From Amycolatopsis saalfeldensis (lineage in GTDB: Bacteria > Actinomycetota > Actinomycetes > Mycobacteriales > Pseudonocardiaceae): 64,000 bases of DNA. Positions within the stretch are counted from its first letter, which is position 1; each line of letters begins with the position of its first letter. A program made the translations under genes and the position numbers. Under the pieces are notes generated by a model. That model was not told the DNA's origin and did not search any database. It saw only the letters and a list, made by a program, of their open reading frames with translations. The DNA lies in NCBI RefSeq assembly GCF_900110575.1, contig NZ_FOEF01000013.1, forward strand, positions 124,001-188,000, written 5' to 3'. This document shows, piece by piece, positions 16,263-24,475 of the stretch.

Positions 16263-17411
16263 ATGACCCAAGACCTCACGCCCTTCCGGATCGCCGTCCC
16301 GCAGGCCGACCTCGACGACCTCGGGCGGCGGCTCGCGAGCACCCGATGGCCCGACCAGGTCGAGGGCACCGGCTGGGAGCTGGGCATCCCCGTCGACGCG
16401 GTGCGGGAGCTGGCCGAGTACTGGCGGCTGGGCTTCGACTGGCGGGCGCAGGAGGCGCGGATCAACGCGTTTCCCCAGTTCACCACCACCATCGACGGCG
16501 CGAACATCCACTTCCTGCACGTCCGCTCGCCCGAGCCCGGCGCCACACCGCTGATGCTGACGCACGGGTGGCCCGGCTCGATCGTCGAGTTCCTGGACGT
16601 CATCGGGCCGCTCACGGACCCGCGCGCGTACGGCGGGGACCCCGCGGACGCGTTCCACGTGGTGGCGCCGTCGATCCCCGGGTTCGCGTTCTCGGGGCCG
16701 ACGAAGGACCGGGGCTGGGGGCCGTCGCGGGGTGCGCGGGCGTGGGCGGAGCTGATGACGCGCCTCGGGTACGAGCGGTTCGGCACGCACGGCGGTGACT
16801 GGGGTGCGCTGATCTCACGCGCGCTCGCCGTCCAGTTCCCGGAGCGGGTGCTCGGTGCGCACGTGACGATGCTGCCGACGGCCGTCGCGCGCGGCGAGGC
16901 CGACCTGGAGGGACTCTCGGCCGTCGAACTGGCCAAGGCGGAGCGGTCGCTGGAGAAGTCGCGCGCGTTCCAATACACCGGCACGGGGTACGCGATGATC
17001 CAGTCCACCAAGCCGCAAACGCTTGCGTACGGCCTCACCGACTCGCCCGCCGGCCAGCTGGCGTGGATCGCGGAGAAGTTCCGCTCGTTCTCGAACGCCG
17101 AGCACGACGTGATCGATCGCGACGACCTGCTCGCCGACGTCTCGATCTACTGGTTCACCGGCACCGCCGGCTCGTCCGCCCGGATCTACGCCGACCTCGA
17201 AGGCGCGTGGGGCGCGCCGGTGCCGGCCGGCACCGTGCCGACCGGCGTCGCCGTGTTCCCCGACGACATCGGCCTGCCGCTGCGCCATCTCGCCGAGCGC
17301 ACGGACAAGATCGTGCACTGGTCCGAATTCGACCGCGGCGGCCACTTCCCGGCGCTGGAACAGCCCGACTTCCTGATCGCCGACCTGCGGACGTTCTTCG
17401 GCGCCTTGTGA
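16263..17411 (+). CDS. Epoxide hydrolase (EPHX-type alpha/beta hydrolase)
   Basis: 382 aa with the N-terminal epoxide-hydrolase domain (FRIAVPQADLDDLGRRL...WPDQ) and an alpha/beta hydrolase core. HGWPGSIVEF at about residue 100 is the HGxP oxyanion motif; THGGDWGALI carries the nucleophilic aspartate; WSEFDRGGHFPALEQP near the end carries the catalytic histidine. ATG 16263 is preferred over the GTG nine bases upstream. It lies between pseG and bpa and converges on bpa with a 7-base gap; there is no obvious link to the sugar pathway. Likely cytosolic xenobiotic or lipid epoxide hydrolysis. Confidence 0.87.
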   Translation: MTQDLTPFRIAVPQADLDDLGRRLASTRWPDQVEGTGWELGIPVDAVRELAEYWRLGFDWRAQEARINAFPQFTTTIDGANIHFLHVRSPEPGATPLMLTHGWPGSIVEFLDVIGPLTDPRAYGGDPADAFHVVAPSIPGFAFSGPTKDRGWGPSRGARAWAELMTRLGYERFGTHGGDWGALISRALAVQFPERVLGAHVTMLPTAVARGEADLEGLSAVELAKAERSLEKSRAFQYTGTGYAMIQSTKPQTLAYGLTDSPAGQLAWIAEKFRSFSNAEHDVIDRDDLLADVSIYWFTGTAGSSARIYADLEGAWGAPVPAGTVPTGVAVFPDDIGLPLRHLAERTDKIVHWSEFDRGGHFPALEQPDFLIADLRTFFGAL

Positions 17412-17418
17412 CAGCCCG

Positions 17419-18003
17419 TCAGAGGTACTGGCCGGTCCCGGAGATCCCGGGGCCGTGCCCCTCGGCACCAGGCCGGCCCGGCATCGCCGGCGAGGAACCG
17501 GCCGGGAGGCCGCGGCGCATCTGCTCCAGCTGCACCCGCGCGGCCATCTGCTGGGCGAACAACGCGGTCTGGATGCCGTGGAACAGGCCCTCCAGCCAGC
17601 CGACCAGCTGGGCCTGCGCGATCCGCAGCTCGGCGTCCGAAGGCGTCGACTCCTCGTTGAACGGGTGGACGAGGCGTTCCAGCTCGTCCTTCAGCTCCGG
17701 GGCCAGCGCCTGTTGCAGCTCGCGGACCGAGGTCTGGTGGATCTCGCGGACGCGGTTGCGGCTGGCGTCGTCCAGCGGCGCGGCGCGGACCTCTTCCAGC
17801 AGCTGCTTGATCATGGTGCCGATGCGCATCACCTTGGCCGGCTCTTCGACCAGGTCGCCCATGCCCTCGACCTCTTCGCCCTCGAGCGGCAGCTGGGCAG
17901 CGCCGACCGGGACCCCGTCCGGCCCGACGACCATCACGTGGGGTGAAGAATCGGCTCCCGCGTTACCGGCTGTGCCCGATTCCCGGTAGTTCGGCTCGCT
18001 CAT
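17419..18003 (-). CDS. bpa: Bacterial proteasome activator Bpa/PafE
   Basis: ATP-independent ring activator that opens the 20S proteasome for unfolded proteins (Rv3780 family). 194 aa: a disordered acidic N-terminus, the helical core VMRIGTMIKQLLEEVRAAPLD through ELERLVHPFNEE and WLEGLFHGIQTALFAQQM, and a C-terminus ending GTGQYL. The final GQYL is the known proteasome-docking motif of the family. ATG 18003 has GGAG upstream. In M. tuberculosis this gene adjoins the wzt-glfT1-wzm cluster; here about 7.9 kb of pse genes and an epoxide hydrolase separate them. Confidence 0.93.
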   Translation of the reverse strand: MSEPNYRESGTAGNAGADSSPHVMVVGPDGVPVGAAQLPLEGEEVEGMGDLVEEPAKVMRIGTMIKQLLEEVRAAPLDDASRNRVREIHQTSVRELQQALAPELKDELERLVHPFNEESTPSDAELRIAQAQLVGWLEGLFHGIQTALFAQQMAARVQLEQMRRGLPAGSSPAMPGRPGAEGHGPGISGTGQYL

Positions 18004-18126
18004 GTGCTCCATCCCCGTTTGCTGACTCGTGGTGCACGACCGAGGGTAGCGGTTATCCGGCGTGGAGGTCGGCTCCCACCCAACCCCGAGGAAACCGCGA
18101 AACCGCACGTCCGTACGGTGTCCACC

Positions 18127-19326
18127 ATGGCGTTTGACGTCGCGCGCATCCGTGGGTTGTTCCCCGCTCTGGGTGACGGCTGGATTCACTTCGACGGCGC
18201 CGCCGGAATGCTCGTCCCGGAACAGGTCGCTTCGGCCGTGTCGACGGCGATGCGTGCCCCGGTTTCCGGCCCGGGCGGAGCGTTTCCGGCCTCTCAGCGG
18301 GCGGAAAGCATTGTCACCGCGGCCCGGCGCGCCGTGGCCGATCTGGTCGGGGCGGAGCCGGCTTCGGTCGTGCTCGGCCCGAGCGCGCCCGTGATGCTGC
18401 GCCGGCTCGTCGACGCACTCGCCGAGCGCTGGACGATCGGCGACGAGGTCGTGGTCTCCCGCCTGGACGAGCAGGCGAACCTGGCGCCGTGGCAGCGCGC
18501 CGCGAAGCGCGTGGGCGCCGTGGTGCGCTGGGGCGAGATCGACATCGAGACGTGCGAGCTGCCCGCCTGGCAGTACGAGAACCTGGTGTCCGCGCGGACG
18601 AAGGCCGTCGCCGTCACGCTGGCTTCGGGGTCCGTCGGGACCCGGCCGGACGTGCCGACGGTGATCGAGTTCGCCAAGCGCGTCGGCGCGCTGGTGGTGG
18701 TGGACGCGACGTACGCGGCGCCGTTCGTGCCGCTCGACCTCGCCGAGCTGGGCGCCGACGTGATGGTCGTGTCCGCGCAGGCGTGGGGTGGGCCGTCGGT
18801 GGGCGCGCTGGTGTTCCGCGACCCCGAGATGCTGGAACGGATCTCGTCGGTCTCGCTCGACCCGGGCGCGCGCGGGCCGGCCCGGCTGGAGCTGGGGCCG
18901 CACGCGCACCCGCTGCTCGCCGGCCTCGTCGCGTCGATCGACTACCTCGCCGGCCTCGACGACGCGGCCACCGGCTCCCGGCGCGAGCGGCTCGTGACGT
19001 CGCTGGGCTCGGCCAAGTCGTACCACGCCGGGCTGCTGGCCCAGCTGTCCACGGAACTGCGCTCGCTGCGGCACATCATGGTGATCGGCGACGCGATGCG
19101 CCGGATCCCCGCGCTCGCCTTCGCCGTCGCCGGCAAGAAGTCGCCGGAAGTCGCGGAGTACCTCGCTTCGCAGGGGCTGTGCGCCTTCGCGGACGACGGC
19201 TCCAGCGGCGTCTTCGCGTCGCTGGGCGTCGGCGAGGTGGGCGGAGCAGTGCGCATCGGGCTCGCGCACTACTCCAACGTCTTCGAGATCAACCAGCTGG
19301 TGCGGGTGCTCGAAGAACTCCGCTGA
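18127..19326 (+). CDS. Class-V aminotransferase-like protein, PLP lysine apparently absent
   Basis: 399-aa protein of the aminotransferase class V/cysteine desulfurase fold, likely orthologue of Rv3778c by order. FDGAAGMLVPEQVASAV starts the fold; VDALAERWTIGDEVVVSRLDEQANL and GALVVVDATYAAPFVPLDL with the PLP-ring aspartate follow. Where family members have SGHK (the internal-aldimine lysine), this protein reads VVSAQAWGGPSVG, so the lysine looks replaced. It may be a non-PLP pseudo-enzyme or use another residue. Divergent from bpa; converges on the oxidoreductase gene with a 10-base gap. Confidence 0.8.
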   Translation: MAFDVARIRGLFPALGDGWIHFDGAAGMLVPEQVASAVSTAMRAPVSGPGGAFPASQRAESIVTAARRAVADLVGAEPASVVLGPSAPVMLRRLVDALAERWTIGDEVVVSRLDEQANLAPWQRAAKRVGAVVRWGEIDIETCELPAWQYENLVSARTKAVAVTLASGSVGTRPDVPTVIEFAKRVGALVVVDATYAAPFVPLDLAELGADVMVVSAQAWGGPSVGALVFRDPEMLERISSVSLDPGARGPARLELGPHAHPLLAGLVASIDYLAGLDDAATGSRRERLVTSLGSAKSYHAGLLAQLSTELRSLRHIMVIGDAMRRIPALAFAVAGKKSPEVAEYLASQGLCAFADDGSSGVFASLGVGEVGGAVRIGLAHYSNVFEINQLVRVLEELR

Positions 19327-19336
19327 CCCCCGCGGC

Positions 19337-20314
19337 TCACGACTTGGCGGCCAGCAGCACTTTCCCGAACACGGTGCCGTCTTCGAGCATCCGGTGCGCG
19401 GACGCGGCCTCGGCCATCGGCACGACCTGGCCGACGATCGGCGCCACCGAGCCCTGCTCCACCAACGGCCACAGCCGCTCGCGGACGTCGCCGACGATCG
19501 CGGCCTTCTGGTCCAGCGGCCGCGCGCGCAGGCCGGCGCCGAACACGCTGGCGCGCTTGCCCATCAGCTTGCCGAGGTTCAGCTCGCCCTGGACCCCGCC
19601 CTGCATGCCGATCACGATCAGGCGGCCGTCCATGGCCAGGGTGTCGACGTTGCGCTCGAGGTACTTCGCGCCCATGTTGTCGAGGATGACGTTCGCGCCG
19701 CCGGTCTCCTTCGCCAGCACCTCGGCGAAGTCCTGCTCCTTGTAGTTGATGGTGATGTCGGCGCCGAGCTGGCGGCAGCTCTCCAGCCGCTCGGCCGAGC
19801 CCGCGGTCACGGCGACGGTGGCGCCCAGCGCCTTGCCGACCTGGATCGCGTGCGTGCCGATGCCGCCCGCGCCGCCGTGCACCAGCAGCACCTGGCCCTC
19901 GTGCAGGCCGGCGTGCATCACGACGTTCGCCCACACGGTGCAGGCGACCTCGGGCAGCCCGGCCGCGGCGAGCGTTTCCACCTCGGCCGGGACCGGGAGG
20001 ACCTGGCCGGCCGGGACGGCGACCTTCTCCGCGTAACCGCCGCCCGCGAGCAGCGCGCAGACCTCGTCGCCGACGTTCCAGCCTTCGACGCCCTCGCCCA
20101 GTTCGGCGATCACGCCGGAGCATTCGAGGCCGAGCACTTCGCTCGCCCCGCGCGGCGGCGGGTAGAAGCCTTGGCGCTGCAGGAGGTCGGCGCGGTTGAC
20201 CGCGCTCGCGGCGACGTCGATGAGGACTTCCCCGGGTCCGGGCCGGGGGTCGGGGACCTCGGTCCATTCGAGTACGTCGGGCCCACCTGGCTCACGGATC
20301 GTGATCGCGTACAT
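19337..20314 (-). CDS. NAD(P)H:quinone oxidoreductase (zeta-crystallin type)
   Basis: Medium-chain dehydrogenase/reductase of the quinone-oxidoreductase branch (325 aa, Rv3777-like). The N-terminal GroES-like domain has EPGGPDVLEW and NRADLLQRQGFYPPP; the Rossmann motif HGGAGGIGTHAIQVGKALGA lies at about 148-167. It lacks the zinc ligands of alcohol dehydrogenases, as expected for the family. ATG 20314 starts at the conserved MYAITIREPGG; the open frame continues upstream but outside homology. Divergent from the secreted aminopeptidase gene. Confidence 0.9.
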   Translation of the reverse strand: MYAITIREPGGPDVLEWTEVPDPRPGPGEVLIDVAASAVNRADLLQRQGFYPPPRGASEVLGLECSGVIAELGEGVEGWNVGDEVCALLAGGGYAEKVAVPAGQVLPVPAEVETLAAAGLPEVACTVWANVVMHAGLHEGQVLLVHGGAGGIGTHAIQVGKALGATVAVTAGSAERLESCRQLGADITINYKEQDFAEVLAKETGGANVILDNMGAKYLERNVDTLAMDGRLIVIGMQGGVQGELNLGKLMGKRASVFGAGLRARPLDQKAAIVGDVRERLWPLVEQGSVAPIVGQVVPMAEAASAHRMLEDGTVFGKVLLAAKS

Positions 20315-20397
20315 GGCGCCGACTGTATCCCTCGGGCCAGGCCGTCCGCCGAATGCCGCATTGACGGAACGGACACGGCGAACAAAGGTGAGCAACC

Positions 20398-21897
20398 ATG
20401 TTATTAAGCCGAAAGAGACTCATTCCGCCGGTGGTGCTGGCCGCGTGCGTGACCCTCGCGCTCGGCGCGGCCCCCGCCACGGCGGCGAAGGGCGACGACC
20501 TCGCGCTCGCGAAGCAGCTGACCAAGAAGGTCGGGCTGGACGGCGTGAACCGGCACCTCGTCGCGTTGCAGCGGTTCGCCGACACCAACGGCGGCACGCG
20601 CGCGGCGAGCACCGAGGGGCACAAGAAGTCCGCGGAGTACATCGCGGGCAAGCTGGAGGCCGCCGGCTACACCGTCACGCGGCAGGAATTTCCGTTCACC
20701 TACAACGAAACCCTGGCCGAGAAGCTCGTCGTGGCCGGCGCCGGCGTGCCCGTGACCGCGATGGAGTACAGCCCGTCGACGCCGGTCGGCGGCATCACGG
20801 CGCCGCTCGCGGTGGTCCCCGCCGACGACACCCCGGGCTGCGAGGCCGCCGACTACGGCGACGTCACCGGCAAGATCGCCTTGGTGTCACGTGGTTCCTG
20901 CCCGTTCGCGCAGAAGCAGCAGGCGGCCGCCGACGCGGGCGCGATCGGCGTGATCGTCGCCAACAACGAGCCCGGCCCCCTCAACGGCACGCTCGGCGAC
21001 CCGGCGGGCGCGCGCATCCCCACCGGCGGCGTCTCCCAGGCTGACGGGCAGGCGCTCGCGGCTAAGGACGGCGCGACCGTGACGTTGGAGCTGCGGACCT
21101 TCCAGGAGGCGCGCACCAGCTACAACGTGATCGCCGAGACGAAGACCGGGCGCAAGGACAACGTCGTGATGCTCGGTTCGCACCTCGACAGCGTCCCGGC
21201 CGGCCCGGGCATCAACGACAACGGCACGGGCTCCGCGGCGCTGCTGGAGACCGCGCTGCAGCTGGGCGGAAAGCCGAAAGTGAACAACGCCGTGCGCTTC
21301 GGGTTCTGGAGCGCCGAGGAGTTCGGCCTGGTGGGCTCGACGTACTACGTGGACTCGCTGAGCTTCGAGCAGCAGCTGGACCTCGCGCTGTACCTGAACT
21401 TCGACATGATCGGCTCACCCAACGCCGGCTACTTCGCCTACGACGGCGACGACTCGGACGGCGTCGGCTCCGGTCCCGGCCCGTACGGCTCGGGCCAGAT
21501 CGAGCAGACCTTCGTCGACTACCTCGCCTCACGCGGCGTTTCGGCGGAGGGCACGGACTTCACCGGCCGCTCGGACTACGGCGAGTTCATCGCCGTCGGC
21601 ATCCCGGCCGGTGGCCTGGACACCGGCGCGGAGGTGCTGAAGACCCCCGCGCAGGCCGCCAAGTGGGGCGGCACGGCAGGCCTCGCGTTCGACCCCTGTT
21701 ACCACCAGGCGTGCGACAACCTCGGCAACATCGACCGCGTCGCGCTGGAGCGCAACGCCGACGGAGTGGCCTGGGCCCTGGGCGTCTACGCGACCAGCAC
21801 GGAGAGCGTGAACGGCGTCGCCCCGGGGAAGGCCAAGAAGCAGCGGGCCGCCGTTCATCGGCTCACCGCCACCGCCTCGACGGCTCCCGCCGCGTAG
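20398..21897 (+). CDS. Secreted M28 aminopeptidase with PA domain
   Basis: Zinc aminopeptidase of the Streptomyces griseus/PepQ-like M28 group, 499 aa. Sec signal peptide with cleavage near PATAAKG (about residue 30). A PA insert domain follows (PADDTPGCEAADYGDVTGKIALVSRGSCPF). In the M28 core, GSHLDSVPAGPGINDNGTG supplies H and D, WSAEEFGLVGS the catalytic/ligand Glu pair, LNFDMIGSPNAGY an Asp, and DPCYHQACDN the last His. The RBS AGGTGAG sits seven bases before ATG 20398. Likely scavenges extracellular peptides. Confidence 0.92.
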   Translation: MLLSRKRLIPPVVLAACVTLALGAAPATAAKGDDLALAKQLTKKVGLDGVNRHLVALQRFADTNGGTRAASTEGHKKSAEYIAGKLEAAGYTVTRQEFPFTYNETLAEKLVVAGAGVPVTAMEYSPSTPVGGITAPLAVVPADDTPGCEAADYGDVTGKIALVSRGSCPFAQKQQAAADAGAIGVIVANNEPGPLNGTLGDPAGARIPTGGVSQADGQALAAKDGATVTLELRTFQEARTSYNVIAETKTGRKDNVVMLGSHLDSVPAGPGINDNGTGSAALLETALQLGGKPKVNNAVRFGFWSAEEFGLVGSTYYVDSLSFEQQLDLALYLNFDMIGSPNAGYFAYDGDDSDGVGSGPGPYGSGQIEQTFVDYLASRGVSAEGTDFTGRSDYGEFIAVGIPAGGLDTGAEVLKTPAQAAKWGGTAGLAFDPCYHQACDNLGNIDRVALERNADGVAWALGVYATSTESVNGVAPGKAKKQRAAVHRLTATASTAPAA

Positions 21898-21898
21898 G

Positions 21899-22828
21899 TC
21901 ACCCGAGGTTGTTGGTCCCGAAGGTGTCGCAGCGGGCGGGCTGACCGGTCTGGAACCCCGTGGTGAACCACTTCTCCCGCTGGGCGGAAGTGCCGTGGGT
22001 GAAGCTGGACGGGTCGGCCTGCCCGCTGCCGAGCTTGGTTTGGATGTAGTCGTCGCCGATCCGGGAGGCGGTGTCCAGCGCGCGGGAGATGTCGTCCTGC
22101 GTGATGTCCTGGACCAGCGGCTGCCCGCTTTCGGTCGGGGTCGTCGACGCGTGGTTGGCCCAGACGCCGGCGTAGCAGTCGGCCTGCAGCTCCAGCCGGA
22201 CGGAGCCCGACTTCGGGCCGGTGCCGGTGCCCTTCTTCGAGGTGCCGTTCAGGTTCTGCACGTGGTGGCCGTACTCGTGCGCGAGCACGTACGACTCCGT
22301 GAACAGCCCGCCCTGCGCGCCGAAGCGGGTCTTGAGTTCGTCGAAGAAGGAAAGGTCGATGTAGACGTCCGAATCGGCGGGGCAGTAGAACGGCCCGGTG
22401 TCCGACGTCGCGCTGCCGCAGCCGGTGCGGACGCCGCCGCTGAAGAAACGGGTCGGCGCCTTCTTGTACGTCCGGCCGGAGCGCGCGAACTCCTGCGCCC
22501 AGTAGTCCTGCACGGAGTTGACCACGGCGACGATCGCGCAGTCGTGGTCGCGGTTGGCGTCCGCGCCGGTGTGGCACTTCTGCGCCAGCGTGGTGCTGTC
22601 CACCTGCTGCCCGGACCCGAGGTTGCCCAGCCCCAGCCCGCCCGCGGCGCTCGGGCCGAGGCTCACCCCGCCGAACTGGGACATCAGGAAGTAGATGACG
22701 AGGCCGACCAGGCCGAGCCCGCCGCCGCCGATCGCCACCCGGCCGCCGATCCCGCCGCCGCCGCCACCGCTGCCCCGCATGTCCTGGACCTCGGAGGTGT
22801 CCAGCCCCGCGTTGTCGTCGAATCGCAC
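21899..22828 (-). CDS. Putative neutral zinc metallopeptidase (YpfJ family)
   Basis: 309-aa membrane-anchored protein of the neutral zinc metallopeptidase (zincin_1/YpfJ) family. Gly-rich linker, one hydrophobic segment (GLGLVGLVIYFLMSQFGG, about 36-53), then the domain with YVLAHEYGHHVQNLNG giving HExxH, and the family blocks FCPADSDVYIDLSFFDEL-like and ELQADCYAGVWANH. GTG 22828 is the start; no strong RBS. The active site should face outside. Converges on the M28 aminopeptidase with a one-base gap. Confidence 0.9.
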   Translation of the reverse strand: MRFDDNAGLDTSEVQDMRGSGGGGGGIGGRVAIGGGGLGLVGLVIYFLMSQFGGVSLGPSAAGGLGLGNLGSGQQVDSTTLAQKCHTGADANRDHDCAIVAVVNSVQDYWAQEFARSGRTYKKAPTRFFSGGVRTGCGSATSDTGPFYCPADSDVYIDLSFFDELKTRFGAQGGLFTESYVLAHEYGHHVQNLNGTSKKGTGTGPKSGSVRLELQADCYAGVWANHASTTPTESGQPLVQDITQDDISRALDTASRIGDDYIQTKLGSGQADPSSFTHGTSAQREKWFTTGFQTGQPARCDTFGTNNLG

Positions 22829-22861
22829 GGGGGAAGCGTAACGGGCAGGACCGACACAAGA

Positions 22862-22897
22862 CTGGGTGCGGCCCTTTGCGCTGCGGGCCGCACCCAG
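22862..22897 (-). terminator. Strong hairpin downstream of a small minus-strand ORF
   Basis: Perfect inverted repeat with 13-bp arms (CTGGGTGCGGCCC and complement) and a 10-base loop. It follows, on the minus strand, a 50-codon ORF ending at 22913; no other gene in either direction ends here, so it supports transcription of that ORF or of an unrecognised small RNA. Confidence 0.7.
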
Positions 22898-22912
22898 GTC
22901 ATCACGAGATTT

Positions 22913-23065
22913 TCAGTTACCGGGCGGTTGGCCACCGGCCGGGCCGGCGTCCGGCGCTGCCTTCGCGGTGCCGAGGCCGCGAGGAGAAACAACGCCACTG
23001 GCGACGTCGGATGCGCGAGGAAGAAACCGGCGCACCGTAGGAAGCCCAGTCCTGCTGTTCACCAT
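22913..23065 (-). CDS. Candidate 50-aa small protein
   Basis: ORF of 50 codons with a basic N-terminal half (SRTGLPTVRRFLPRASD) and a Gly/Pro/Ala-rich tail ending AGGQPPGN. No family recognised and no clear Shine-Dalgarno before ATG 23065; an in-frame extension to 23119 exists. Main support is the perfect terminator only 16 bases behind the stop. The surrounding 22829-23365 stretch has no other supported gene, and third-position G/C preference is weak, so it may equally be part of a non-coding transcript. Confidence 0.3.
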   Translation of the reverse strand: MVNSRTGLPTVRRFLPRASDVASGVVSPRGLGTAKAAPDAGPAGGQPPGN

Positions 23066-23365
23066 CGCGACCGAACCGGAACGGTGCCGTGCCGATCGCG
23101 GGATACAGCGGGCGGTCAACCGCGGAAATCACCTGCCACGCCACCACCTGGCCTCTCCCGGGTGGGAAACCGGCTCCGGCGCGTCACTGGCGGCTCGCCT
23201 CGATACCTGATCAACCCATCCGCTGCAAGCAGAATGCGCTTCTTCGGCGCGAGTCTCAACCGTTTCGTGATCCTCCTTCGGGCGATTCTGCCGCGGACTT
23301 TTCACTGAACGCCGTAAAGGAGCGTGCGCCGAGCGTGTTCGGAACCGGCCTTCTACCCTTCCTGC

Positions 23366-23896
23366 ATGACCGACGACCAGGGCGTGCGCTGGCTGAACGG
23401 CGTCGAGCAGAAGGCTTGGCAGGCGTACATCGTCGCGACGCTCCGGCTGCGCCAGCGCTTGCACCGCGAGCTGACCGAGAGTCACGCGGTGTCGCTCGCC
23501 GACTACGAGGTGTTCGTCTGCCTGAACATCGCGCCCGACGGGAAGGCGCGGATGTCGGACCTGGCCGACCAGCTCGGGTCGACCAAGAGCCGGCTCTCGC
23601 ACCAGATCAGCAAGCTCGAGGCCGCCGGCCTGGTCCGCCGAGCCCCGGACCCGGACGACAAGCGCGGCGTCTTGACCCAGCTGACCACCGCCGGCCAGGC
23701 CCTCCTCGACGCGGCGGCCCCCACCCACGTCCGCGGCGCCCGCGAACACCTCATCGACCTGCTGACACCCGAGGAGCAATCGGTGGTCGGCACGGTCTTC
23801 ACCCGAGTCCTCGAACACCTGCACGACCCGGACAACGGGCGCGATACCCTTCCCAGCAGGGAAGCGTGGCAGAGCGGCCGAATGCAGACGCCTTGA
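23366..23896 (+). CDS. MarR-family transcriptional regulator
   Basis: 176-aa winged-helix regulator. The core runs from TLRLRQRLHRELTE through LSLADYEVFVCLNIAPDGK-like helices, the recognition helix LADQLGSTKSRLSHQISKLEAAGLV, and the wing RRAPDPDDKRGVLTQLTTAG. ATG 23366 starts the homologous part. Unusually, the reading frame runs 37 bases into the downstream tRNA-Ser gene, so the last about 12 residues (EAWQSGRMQTP) are encoded by tRNA sequence and the TGA stop at 23894-23896 is the tRNA anticodon itself. Target genes unknown. Confidence 0.88.
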   Translation: MTDDQGVRWLNGVEQKAWQAYIVATLRLRQRLHRELTESHAVSLADYEVFVCLNIAPDGKARMSDLADQLGSTKSRLSHQISKLEAAGLVRRAPDPDDKRGVLTQLTTAGQALLDAAAPTHVRGAREHLIDLLTPEEQSVVGTVFTRVLEHLHDPDNGRDTLPSREAWQSGRMQTP

Positions 23897-23944
23897 AAGC
23901 GTCCGTAGGGAAACCTACCGGGGGTTCAAATCCCTCCGCTTCCG
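23860..23944 (+). tRNA. tRNA-Ser(UGA)
   Basis: 85-base class II tRNA. Acceptor GGAAGCG (23860-23866) pairs with CGCTTCC (23937-23943). The anticodon loop CTTGAAA is flanked by GACGC/GCGTC, giving anticodon TGA at 23894-23896; there is a long variable arm and a GGTTCAAATC T-loop. CCA is not encoded. Overlaps the 3' end of the marR reading frame. Confidence 0.95.
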
Positions 23945-24006
23945 CTCGAGTCCGGGGCGCGGTGTGTCCGCGGAGGGCACGGACCGTTGGCCTCTCGCCA
24001 TGTCTT

Positions 24007-24056
24007 CTGGGGTGCAACCCCAGGCCCGCCCGGAGGGCAAGCCCCCGGACCCCCGC
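24007..24056 (+). terminator. GC-rich hairpins after tRNA-Ser(UGA)
   Basis: CTGGGGT-GCA-ACCCCAG forms a perfect 7-bp hairpin at 24007-24023, followed by further G/C inverted segments to about 24056. Probably the tRNA terminator; the composition also resembles intergenic REP-like elements common in actinomycetes, which cannot be confirmed from one copy. Confidence 0.45.
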
Positions 24057-24094
24057 GGTGGTCGCGTTGGCACCGGCGGTCGCCATGCCGTTGG

Positions 24095-24376
24095 TTAGGG
24101 GGTTTTGAGGTTCTTCAACGCCATTCGGGCGCGGACTTCCGGGCGGCGCAGGGGCGGGACGGTCGGCGGTGGCTGGCGGCGCTCCGGCAGCTCGGCCAGC
24201 AGCCGGGTGGTGATGGCCGCGATCTCGGCGACCGCTGACTCGAACGGGGCGCGCGTGGCGTCCGAAACCGACTGCACGCCGGTCACCTTGCGGACGTACT
24301 GGCGCGCCGCCGCTTCGATCTCCTCCGTGGTCGCAGCGGGATCGAGTCCGCGCAACGTGGTGATGTTTCGGCACAT
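24095..24376 (-). CDS. DUF2277 family protein
   Basis: 93-aa protein beginning MCRNITTLRGLDPAATTEEI, the hallmark of the DUF2277 family, then AAARQYVRKVTGVQSVSDATRAPFESAVAEIAAITTRLL. The family is small, cytosolic and of unknown function; the conserved cysteine at position 2 and the helical pattern are present. ATG 24376 is the only sensible start. Divergent from the Ldh-like gene, about 100 bases away. Confidence 0.9.
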   Translation of the reverse strand: MCRNITTLRGLDPAATTEEIEAAARQYVRKVTGVQSVSDATRAPFESAVAEIAAITTRLLAELPERRQPPPTVPPLRRPEVRARMALKNLKTP

Positions 24377-24475
24377 GCGCCTCAGGGTAGGACTCTCCGG
24401 ACGTCTCGAGGCCTCATCACACAGACGGGCCAACCTCGTTGACGCCGCGAGACGGGCTTGGGCAGTCTCGATGAA

